NCBI GenBank assembly: GCA_025716855.1
Contig: JAIXMQ010000005.1
Location: 620,001 to 684,000 of the forward strand
DNA: 64,000 nt
Source: Pilaira anomala
Taxonomy: Eukaryota > Mucoromycota > Mucoromycetes > Mucorales > Mucoraceae
Direction: 5' to 3'
The position numbers and the translations under genes were made by a program. This document shows positions 31,972 through 41,960 of the stretch, in pieces. The notes beneath the pieces were generated by a model. That model was not told where the DNA came from. It did not search any database and saw only the letters and a list, made by a program, of their open reading frames with translations. Each line of letters opens with the position of its first letter. The stretch's first letter is position 1.

Positions 31972-34900
31972 ATGACATATTCTCATAATAGCGATTCTGA
32001 CTCAGAACAAGACTACCTTTCCTACATAGAGCAAATTCGTTCTGTTTACTCTGATTTACCTCAACCTGGTACAACAAGAAATGAAAACGTCTTTTCTCCA
32101 CAGACTGCTTTTGAATCCTCTAGAGACGACTTGAGTAGCTCTGAGCAAAGCTTTTCAGAAGAAGCCAACTCTACTACAGATGAAGAAGCACATGATATTG
32201 AATCTGAAAATAATTCAGATGGCAATTGGGAAGGTGAATCAAATAAAAATACTAGACGTAATTGTTTAGTTCCTCGTCAAGCACAACAGCAAGGTAATTA
32301 ATATATAGTTATTGCTTCGTAAGGGAGAAATAATACTAACACACTTTTTTTTAAAATCTTTTGTAGGTATTATTTCTTCTGGTGATTATGTACGTCGCTC
32401 CACTCGTAGTCAAAAGACTACCAATTATAATGAAGATGATACAGAGATGTGGGAATCCTCTGATGAAGAAACATGTAACAACCCAGTACATGAAGAAGAA
32501 TCCATTCAAAGTGTACTTGATCACCGTAAAAAAGAAAATGCAGCAGGTAATTTTTTTCTTTAAATAAAAACCAATGAGTAATACTAATATATAATCAAAC
32601 AGATGACTTAGATGACCCAAAGACAAACTTTGAGTACCTGATTAAATGGAAATCTTGGTCGCATATTCACAATACATGGGAGACATTTTCTTACTTGAAA
32701 TCAGTCAAAGGATTTCTTAAAGTAGAAAATTACATTCGTAATCGTATTGAAGAAGAAGCTTATATTCGACAACGTGATGAGACAACAAAAGAAGAGATTG
32801 AACAACAAGATATCAATATCTTACGTCGTCGAAATGAAATCAACGATTGGAAGACAGTTGAGCGAATCATTTCTAGAAGAGGTAGTCCAGGAAATATTAA
32901 ATACCTTGTAAAATGGAAAAGACTTGATTATGATGAATGTACATGGGAAGAAGAAGAAGTAATCTCAAATGAATACCAAGACAAAATCAATGACTATTTG
33001 AAACGTGAAGAAAATACGTGTATACCACATCAATCTACGGCATACCCAAAACAGAATAGACCTGAATTCAATGCATTCAAAAAGCAACCTGCCTATATCA
33101 ATGGTGGCGAATTACGTGACTATCAATTAAATGGTGTCAACTGGATGTATTGGCTTTGGTGTCGTAATAAAAATGGTATTTTGGCCGATGAAATGGGTTT
33201 AGGAAAGACGATTCAAACAATTAGTTTTTTGAATGTACTTTATAATACCTGTAATACTTATGGTCCCTTCTTGGTTGTGGTTCCACTTTCTACATCAGAT
33301 AACTGGATGCAAGAATTCAAACAATGGGCATCACAATTGAATGTATTGTGCTATTTAGGTAATCCTCAAGCCCGTAAAGTCATTCGACAAAATGAATTCT
33401 ACGTTAATGGAACAAAAGATCTCAAATTTAATGTCTTGCTCACAACGTACGAAATTGTATTGAAAGACAGATATTTCTTACAAAGTTTTCGTTGGAATTA
33501 TTTAGCAGTTGACGAAGCACATCGCTTAAAGAATTCGGAATCACAATTATATGAAGCACTCAGTAGCTTTCAAACTGCAAATCGCTTATTAATCACGGGT
33601 ACACCGCTTCAAAATAATGTCAGAGAATTATTAGCTTTAGTTACTTTCCTTAACCCAGAAATGGATGTAACTGAATATGAAAAAATTGATGTAAAGGATG
33701 CCCACCAAGAAGAAAAGATTTCAACGCTTCATGACAGTATTAAAAGCACTATGTTGCGTCGATTAAAGAAGGATGTAGAAAAGGCATTACCCAATAAATC
33801 TGGACAGATGAGTGAAGAAGAAGAAGACGAGGAAGATGGTAGTACATCGCTGGGTAAAAGAAAACGAAAGGCAGCTGTTCCAGACCAAGGTTTAACTAGA
33901 AAAAGACAGGCCACCTCTGGTAAACCGGATGAATTATCTGAACATGATAGGAGAAATATTATAAGAGCTGTATTAAAGTACGGCGATCTCGAAGCCAGGT
34001 ATGATGACTCGGTTACAGATTTCGATCTTCGTCAAAAGGATAAAGAGACCGTCTTGAATTTATACCATGATTTACTTCAAGAATGTAGAGCAAGAGTTCA
34101 TGAACAAGTTGAAGCTAGTAATAGCTCATTGAAAGGAATTGAATTATCTGAAGAGATCTTGCTACGTGAATCAAGACATAAAAAACAAAAGGCCATATTA
34201 TTTACATGGCATGATATACAAAATGTCAATGCAGGTCAAATATTTCAAAGACATCAAGATATGAAGATTCTCTCTAAAAGATTAAGATCTGTAAATGACA
34301 AGTACAAGTTTCGCGTACCTACAGAAGATAAACAAGTACAAGACTGGTCGTGCAATTGGGGCGCGAGAGAAGATGGAATGTTGTTGTTCGGTGTGTATGT
34401 GCACGGATTTGGGTCTTGGTTGGACATAAAAGCCGATACAACACTAGGCTTAAGAGATAAGATGTTCGTTGGAGAAAATGATTCAGACGAGAAGAAAGTA
34501 CCAAAAGCTACTAATTTAGTAAGGCGTACAAATCACTTGATGAAGATCTTAGCGGAAGAAGATAGATTGAGAAATGATTTACATGGCAGTATACCTGAGC
34601 ATAGCTCATCCGCCACGTCCTTCTCCTCTAGAAAAAGAGCTTCACGCACTTTAGATGATGTACCCAGGCCTTCACATAAACGAGTTGAAAAAGATAATAA
34701 AATGCCTATACGATCATATGAAGACTACGATGAAAATTCATGTTACTCCACGATGCAATCAGTAAAGCATTATTTGATTCGACTCCGTGATGATTCAGTC
34801 AAAGAAGAAGGAGTACGCAAAACACAAATTATCAAGGAGTGCTTAGCTCCTATAGGTCAGTTTATTGATAAGCAGGCAACTGAACATAAACGAGACGCAA

Positions 34901-35553
34901 ACTTAAAACGAGATCTTTGGATCTATACAGCAAAGTTCTGGCCTGGTGTAAACGTTTCACATAACGCAATTATGAACGTATATGAGAAATTAATGGCATC
35001 AAGTCCTACAACCACAACAGAACCAAATACAACAAAAACAAGTGCGTCAGGTTCAAGTTCAACTCAAAGACATAATGGTAATAGTAGTAGTAGCAATAGT
35101 AGTAGTCACAGAGATCGAAGCTCGCATAAGTCATCAAGCTCTTCCAGAAGAACTATCCACAGTCATCATCCCTATGATCGAAGCGGTAAAGACGACAGAA
35201 GTAGTAGGGATGATAGAAGCAGTAAAGACAACAGAAGCAGCAAAGATGGACATAGTAGTCGTGATGATAGAAGCAGTAAAGACAACAGAAGCAGCAAGGA
35301 TGAACATAGTAGTCGTAATGATAGAAGCAGTAAAGACAATAGAAGCAGCAAAGATGAACATAGTAGTCGTGGTGATAGAAGTAACCGAGAAGATCGAAGC
35401 AGTAGAGATAGACGAAGAAGATTCACCTCTTCCTCATCCTACAAGAGTGGTGATGACCACCATCGTCGCGACCGAAAGAGCAGTAATAGCAGTAGTTACT
35501 ACGATCGTTATGACCGAGATCGTAACAGATCCAGCCGAGACAGACGTCTCTAA
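31972..35553 (+). CDS. CHD1: CHD1-like chromatin remodeller lacking the second ATPase lobe
   Basis: Three exons, 31972-32293, 32367-32546, 32603-35553 (3453 nt, 1150 aa). Order: acidic/Ser-rich N-terminus; chromodomain 1 (about 168-215, [20 protein letters not shown]); chromodomain 2 (about 251-305, [20 protein letters not shown]); SNF2 lobe 1 with motif I DEMGLGKT (about 363) and DEAH (about 470) through [17 protein letters not shown]. The sequence then jumps to an acidic/basic linker and a SANT-SLIDE-like region ([19 protein letters not shown]). A CHCT/DUF4208 domain lies at about 880-965, and an RS-like tail with three 18-residue repeats ends the protein. The whole helicase-C lobe (about 350 residues in CHD1) is absent, though the frame stays open. 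ATP-driven remodelling should be impossible unless the assembly lost sequence. Confidence 0.9.
35209..35370 (+). repeat. 54-bp tandem repeat in the CHD1 tail
   Basis: Three copies encoding [18 protein letters not shown] with few substitutions. The repeat makes long open frames on the opposite strand, which are artefacts. Confidence 0.9.
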
Positions 35554-37102
35554 ACAAATAGTAGAAGTATAACCCCCCCCCTCCCGTTTTAAAAAAAAAC
35601 ATTTTTTAATCCTATTTGTTTAAATAACCTATCTTTACTAAATAAAATAATTATTATATAATGGATAAAAAGCAGAAAGTTTTTAATAATGTTAGCGCAA
35701 AAATAGCGATTGACTTCGAAATCAGAGCCTTTACAATACTACCTTGAATTATTTGAAATGTGAAAAAAAAAAAAAAGTTAACTACAGAGTAAGAGTATTC
35801 TTTAAAAACGAAATTGAATTTAATTAAATGGAGCTTCTTCAATAGAATAAAAAAAAAATAAAGGATATCAATGAGAAAGTAGCTTTTCTACCTGTCATTG
35901 ATACTTCCAATTATTTAAGCCCTGAAAATATGTATGTACATACATACATGGGATGATCTAGATTCATGAGAGAAGAGCAACTCAGATCAATAAATCAATA
36001 CAGCCACGACTTCCAACACAGCAATATAAGGAGTTATAAGATTAGTATGATTGTAATGTAAAAAAGTTTTTTTCTTTTTTTTAAAAAAAAAACAAATCAA
36101 CCATATACTTTATTTTAAAATACGATCTATATAGCACAAGTTATCTAAATGTCGATTGAAGCTATACAATTATACATGATTAAAGCGAAAATGATCCCTC
36201 AAGTACCTAGATTTCTATTTTTGACAGATCGGACGATATATCGGCAAAAGATAAAAATAAAGCGCAGGTATAAAAAAAAAAGTTTAACTACATGGATTGC
36301 AAAATTTTTGAGCAAATGGATGATTCAAGTCTTGGCTGTAAAGTGAAAAAAAAAAAGAAGTATACGATTAAAATGTACTTGATATTTTAATCCTCCATTG
36401 AATTGAAGCAAGTAAAGTTAGTAGCTATTGAGGAATTGATAAATTCATACAAATTCACTTCAACCGGGATCAAACAAAAGATTGTACCTGTACAATTGAC
36501 ATGTGATCCAGAAAGAAATAATTTTTTTTTTTTTTCGGGAAGCGACTCACCAATGACTAAAACTTTATTACCCCACGATTTGTTTAAGGCAATTGAGTTG
36601 ATCTCTCTCTCACACAAATAATAAGAGACATTTTAATAGATAAGATAATTTCTATTTGTAAAAACGTAGCATTTGTTATTAGAAGCAACAAAAAGAAAAG
36701 AAAAGAAGACCAAACACATCTTTTTTTTTTTTTTTTTTTTTTTTTTAAGGTGTGACTCACTCTCTTTAAAAAAAAATAAAATAAAATGTATTGAATAAAG
36801 AGATACCCTCTTTTTTTTAGTAAAACATACAGTTAAACTGAGTTTTACAACTGTAAATATAAAAGAATAAGAAGGGGGCTTTGCTTCTTTGCTTTTGTAT
36901 ACCAAACAAACGGTAACTATTGTTGCATTGGTTCTAGAAAGAGATGTTTGTGAGAACTTTTCTTTCCTTCCAAAGTCACCGATCCCTGGGTTTTAATTAC
37001 GGGACTATCTTAAAGATTTTTTTTTTTTTTTTTTTTTCGTCTGCTTCTTCTTTTCGTTTGTGAACTCTTTTATTTTGATTCTTAAAATACCCTTTATATA
37101 TC
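35554..37102. other. Intergenic region, CHD1 to PRPP synthetase
   Basis: A C9 run follows the CHD1 stop. Open frames at 36149-36346 and 36403-36621 look partly protein-like (LVAIEELINSYKFTSTGIKQ, SDSPMTKTLLPHDLFKAIEL) with T13 inside the second. I treat them as a probable relic. T26 (36721-36746) and T22 (about 37015-37037) tracts lie near the PRPP synthetase promoter. Confidence 0.45.
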
Positions 37103-38204
37103 ATGTCAGATAACGCTATCAAGATCTTTACGGGTAATTCACACCCTGAGCTTGCCAAACTTGTAGCCAAGCGTATCGGTATTGATTTGGCCAAGGCAGT
37201 AGTTATGAAGTATTCCAACCAAGAGACCTCTGTCACCGTAGGCGAGTCCGTACGTGATGAAGATGTATTTATTATTCAATCTGGCTGTGGAGAAATCAAT
37301 GATAATTTAATGGAACTCTTGATTTTAATCAATGCCTGTAAGACAGCTTCTGCTCGTCGTATCACTGCCGTTATCCCTTGTTTCCCTTATGCTCGTCAAG
37401 ATAAGAAGGATAAGAGTCGTGCTCCTATCACTGCCAAGTTAACTGCTAATATGTTGACTGTAGCTGGTGCTAATCATGTTATCACTATGGATCTTCATGC
37501 TTCTCAAATTCAAGGTTTCTTTAATATTCCTGTCGATAACCTTTATTGTGAACCTTCTATGATCAAGTATATTCGTACAAAGATTCCTGACTGGAAGAAT
37601 GCTATCATTGTCTCTCCTGATGCTGGTGGAGCTAAACGGTAAGTGTGTGCTAGAGAAAAAAATAAAAGAGAGAGAGAGAGAGAGAGAGAGTATACTTATT
37701 TGCTATCAATATATAGTGCTACTTCTATTGCTGATCGTCTTGAACTCGATTTTGCTTTAATTCATAAAGAACGTAAGAGAGCTAACGAAGTTTCTCGTAT
37801 GGTTTTAGTTGGTGATGTTGTGGGTAAGATTGCTATTTTAGTTGATGATATGGCAGATACATGTGGTACACTTGGTTTAGCAGCAAAGACTTTGGTTGAG
37901 AATGGAGCTGTTAAGGTTTATGCTATTGTTGCTCATGGTATTCTTTCTGGAAAGGCTATCAAGGTGATTAATGAATCTGTAATTGAAAAACTTGTTGTAA
38001 CCAACACCATTCCTCATCAAGATAAAATGGTAAGTTTTTGTATTATAAAAAAAAGTTTGAGTGTATTTATTTATATATTGTATATATTAGGCTATTTGTC
38101 CTAAACTCGATGTCATTGATATTTCACCTACTCTTGCAGAAGCCATTCGTAGAACTCATAATGGTGAATCTGTTTCTTATCTCTTCTCTCACGCTCCCGA
38201 GTAA
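37103..38204 (+). CDS. PRS: Ribose-phosphate pyrophosphokinase (PRPP synthetase)
   Basis: Three exons, 37103-37638, 37717-38029, 38091-38204 (963 nt, 320 aa), standard length for the class I enzyme. It makes PRPP from ribose-5-phosphate and ATP for nucleotide, His and Trp synthesis. Seen: [20 protein letters not shown], the ATP-site stretch [20 protein letters not shown], the metal-binding [15 protein letters not shown], the flexible-loop HKERKR and the PRPP-binding loop [13 protein letters not shown]. It ends [11 protein letters not shown], as in eukaryotic Prs1-type subunits without an insertion. Intron 1 holds a (GA) run at about 37668-37690. The regulatory flexible loop is intact. Confidence 0.96.
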
Positions 38205-38398
38205 AAACTTGTTCATATTTTGCATTATTATTTCCCACTTTCCTTTCCTTTTTTTTATATATATATACTTTATACACACTTATTAAATAAACAAAAAAAA
38301 AATTATATACAACATAAAGAGAGAGAGAGAGTAGTGTGTGTGTGTTTATGATTGTGTGGCTTTTTACATGTTGTTCATTGTTACAATTATAGTAATTT
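38205..38398. other. Convergent spacer between PRS and the 63-aa gene
   Basis: AT-rich 3' UTR space with (GA)8 and (GT) runs at about 38320-38345. No gene seen. Confidence 0.4.
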
Positions 38399-38667
38399 TT
38401 ATTTTTTGTCATATTCAATTTCAGTCATCGGTTCCTTTTGATTCCAAAACGGTGTCTTTTTATCCCAAGCTACAGCAGAAAAGTCATATTGTCTATAAAG
38501 CAAGACAGAGAAAATTGAGTCTCTCTATCATCTCTAATGATTGAATTCAATTTTTTTTTTTTTTTTTACCTTGGTCTTTTAAATGAAAGGTCAGTAGGTT
38601 GTTTAATTGAGTCAGGATCCTTTCGAGGGTTCCAGAAAGTACTTTTCATCTTTTTATCGTCAGGCAT
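38399..38667 (-). CDS. 63-aa basic/aromatic protein of unknown function
   Basis: Two exons, 38667-38570 and 38492-38399 (192 nt, 63 aa). The intron has donor GTAAAA and acceptor TTTATAG. Both exons are too short to appear as long ORFs, yet the splice gives one clean frame from MPDDKKMKSTFWNPRKDPDS to EIEYDKK. Two related motifs, STFWNPRKDP and TPFWNQKEPM, flank LSFKRPRQYDFSAVAWDKK. It is strongly polar, with no signal peptide or membrane helix. I do not recognise it. It lies 111 bases downstream of the cytochrome b5 gene on the same strand. Confidence 0.65.
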
Positions 38668-38778
38668 AATAATTGTAAAAAAAAATAAAAATAAAAAATA
38701 AAGAAAAAGAGAAGAAGATAGATAAAAATAAAATATTAAATAGTAGTAATAGAGCGGTATTATTTGTGATACAGATTT

Positions 38779-39422
38779 CTAATTTGAGGGTACCAAGAAA
38801 CCAACCAAGCATTTTTCCATAAGATAATCCATGTTCACCCAAGAATGTGTCATCACTAAAAGTTTGAAAAATTAGTATACAAAACATATCATTTATATAT
38901 CATAATCAAAACTTACTAAATAGTTTTGTTCCATCCCTTCCTGCTATACGCATTAAATCTTTTACTCCACCAGGATGAAATTTAAGATACGGTGTAATAT
39001 TATATACTTTGCCTTGAATAGCTGTCCATGCATCTTCAGGTGATTTATGCTTTCTAATATCTTCTAATGTATATCTACCAAAACAAGGTACTCCCTATAT
39101 AAAAGAGTTAATTTTTTATGCAATCTATTTTTTTTTGTAAAACTTACTCGAAGATCTTTTCCAGAATTGACAAGTTTTGCCCAATCGAGTGGTGAATGAC
39201 CTGGTTCTAAACGTACTTTTTCTCGATTACGAGGTTGTTTTGTTGCAGCCGCTACAAGTCGTTGAGGTCCATCTCGGGCAGGAAACTCAGGAACATGGAG
39301 TTCTTGATCTACATTCAAGTGTTAGTATTTCTCTATTAAAGAATGAAAAAAAGGGGGCTGCTGGAAGAGAGTTACGTACTGTCGGGATTGATTAGAGAGA
39401 ATGAAGGTGTTTCTGATGTCAT
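38779..39422 (-). CDS. Cytochrome b5 heme-binding domain protein (Irc21 / NCB5OR N-terminus-like)
   Basis: Four exons, 39422-39380, 39308-39148, 39094-38917, 38855-38779 (459 nt, 152 aa). The stretch PRNREKVRLEPGHSPLDWAK precedes the heme domain, as in yeast Irc21 and the N-terminus of NCB5OR (CYB5R4). The cytochrome b5 domain has the axial-His motif FHPGG and a second His in MMTHSWVNMDYL. It ends KCLVGFLVPSN right after the heme domain, so there is no reductase or CS domain and no membrane anchor. It is probably a soluble electron carrier. Unspliced reading of the last exon gives a different, misleading frame. Confidence 0.87.
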
Positions 39423-39671
39423 TTTGAATTTTTAAAAAAGAAAAAGGTAGAAAAAAAAAGGGGAGGGGGAGGTCGGTTTTCTATTTGTAGGTTTTTGCTG
39501 GTACCCAAAATAGTAATCATTATTGGTTGGGTTTTTAAGTTATGAAAGAAGTGAAGGCCCTCTTCTCTTAGTCATCCATTTATGCAGTATCGTATGTCAT
39601 CGCTCGTCAGGATAGACAGTAGGTAAATAAAAAGATGCGCTTGCTTTCATTTTAGTATTACACTGGAAGGC

Positions 39672-40240
39672 TTTGAATCCAAGAGATGAATTCATCTGTA
39701 CTACAATACACCCTTAATACTTTAACATTACATGCTTTCATAAAGACCTTTTCTTTTTTGAATTCAACTGGTTTAAACTCTTTTGCCTAATCGAAATTGG
39801 GTCTAATTATGTGATATAAATAAAAGTAATTCTTTTTCTTTTCGATATATTCCCAAGTGTAATGTATGTGCTTTAATCAACACAAAATAACATTTTCTCT
39901 GTGCCATATAAAAGAACAAGGCACTACATAACATGTAATAGGTTAATTTGTTTTATTTTCTTTTATTAACACGTACATACATACAGTATTGATTTACGAT
40001 ACCAATTGGTATTTACATGACATAATTCAAAGTAAGCACCTCTTTCTAATGCTTTGTTTATATCAACTGAATTTAATTCAAATGATAAACGTTCAGTATA
40101 AGGAAATTAAATCATACAGATATTGTAATTCGTGCAAACTTCATTAAATGCATTTAGACTATTTCTTCTTCTGTAACACGAGTCAAAATTCTTTAACAAA
40201 ACCATACATATTCCTTGGATTCAGCTGGATATGTTAGAAA
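39672..40240 (-). pseudogene. Relic of an unrecognised gene
   Basis: Minus-strand pieces NAFNEVCTNYNICMI (stop), then FPYTERLSFELNSVDINKAL and ERGAYFELCHVNTNWYRKS near 40150-39970. A later exon-like piece EFKKEKVFMKACNVKVLRVY then CSTDEFISWIQSLPV ends in a stop at about 39672. An acceptor-like AGGCAAAAG precedes the last piece. The frame is interrupted by at least one stop. No family assigned. Confidence 0.35.
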
Positions 40241-41459
40241 GATAAATAAAACCCCTTACTTTTCCTTTCATAGTAAAATTTAAAGCGACTATAGATCCTT
40301 GAAAATAAGTAACCGCGGCAAGATCGACTTTAACTTAGTAGAATTGCAATCAGAATCAGTAGGTCATAGTATATTAAGATCGCAATACACGTTCAATAGA
40401 AAAAAAAAAGAAACAAATAATGGCTTATTGAAACTGCTTTATAAAGCTTTGCTCTTTTTTTTTTTTTACCGAATAATGTATCTTCTGTTGATATTGACTC
40501 AGGTAATGAAGACTGTTCTTTATAATTCATGAGAGTATGTATATACATACGGACTCGGCCTTTACGTTGTTATTTGTAGCCAGATAAAAATAGAAACAAA
40601 CCAACAAAAACAAAATAACGTCCTTATTTTTTATTAAATATTTGAAATAATTTGTACGTATTTAACCCATAAAGTTGACACAGAAGAGATAACTAATTCA
40701 CTTCAAAGAGCTGCTAGCCAACAAGATTATTAGAAACCTAATTTCGACATCATGAGACTAAACAAATTTATATAAATGCCTGACCCTTTTTCATATTTAC
40801 TTGACCTGACCTAAAAAAAAAATAAAAAATTCTTCAAATCATCGAGAATTTAACTTTAAAGCGCATCTATAATTTTCAAAACATACAAACCTGATGAAGC
40901 ATGAAACTTTTTTCTATGAAACAAAAAAAAAAAATAGCTACTTTATTAAGGGGACTTATGAAAGAACATCATTACTAAAGAGCCTCATTGTCATTAAGGG
41001 TAATGGAATAAGGTAAAACTAGGTGTAACAGTGAATTTTATAAAATGCTGTGCTTATATTTTTATATACGACTAAATCTAAAGTATGTCGTCAATTTTTA
41101 TATCACCAAGCACTAAACAGGAATTTTGCCTATTTGTTTCCATCACCATTTTCTTTTAATTGCCAGACACGTACTCTATTGTGTGATTGTGTTGTGTATA
41201 TTGCGATTTCCGTTTCGCAGAACATTCAAAATGTTTTGACATCCCTGCTGTATGTCTCCAAATCGGAAGCTTTTATTATGCATTGACTGCTGGTAAATAA
41301 TAGCTGGTTGTAAAAGCTGGTCAGGTAATTCTGGTACGACCAAACTACATATAGAACAATCTATTTATAAAAAGGTACATCTAAATAACATGTCTTTAAC
41401 GCCCAAACTCATTTTCATTATTGTTATAAAAAAAAAAAAGGATATTTTACAAAAAGAAC

Positions 41460-41960
41460 ATGAAAAATAAGAATTACCCCACCAGAGATGCTCAAGGATA
41501 TGTTAATCGCATTAAATGTTTACAAGAAGAGAAAGAAGAATCCAGAACTACCAATCAAGAAATGAAAGAATCAGTTAAACGGTTACAATCACAAAGACAA
41601 GCGTTGAGCAAAGAAACAAATGAAATTAAAGAGTTTTAGGCTGCAAAGAGTTTGGCAATTGAAAGTATTGAAATAACTAAAGTGTCAGAGAAACTCGATG
41701 AGGCAGAAAGAGAACAGAAGATGCTTACTGATGCGACCAGTCGAATTAAAGATGAGGTGATTGAAATTTTGGCTTAAGGTTTTTTTTTTTCAGGTTTGCT
41801 TATTTTATTTTTTCATATTTTAGATTGAAAATTCTGTGAAAGAGTATAACCAGAACCGTACAAAGGACATGTCTACGTTACAATACAATAGAGAGGAAGG
41901 TGGAATAAATTTGGATATTAACAATGTTTTGGTATATATATATATATATATCGGAGAGAG
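41460..41960 (+). pseudogene. Coiled-coil protein relic with a premature stop
   Basis: Starts MKNKNYPTRDAQGYVNRIKC and continues as a heptad-rich coiled coil (LQEEKEESRTTNQEMKESVK) to an in-frame TAG after NEIKEF. The same frame resumes AAKSLAIESIEITKVSEKLD. A GT-AG intron joins KDE to IENSVKEYNQNRTKDMSTLQ and GGINLDINNVL. A single G-to-T change (GAG to TAG) would explain the stop. A coiled coil followed by a short globular end loosely recalls the kinetochore protein Spc24, but that is weak. Confidence 0.4.

Noticed and set aside
35042..35572. Long plus and minus frames overlapping the CHD1 tail
   Set aside because: They are frame shadows of the 54-bp Ser/Arg/Asp repeat; composition (Val/Ile/Glu or Leu/Ser only) follows the repeat, not a protein family.
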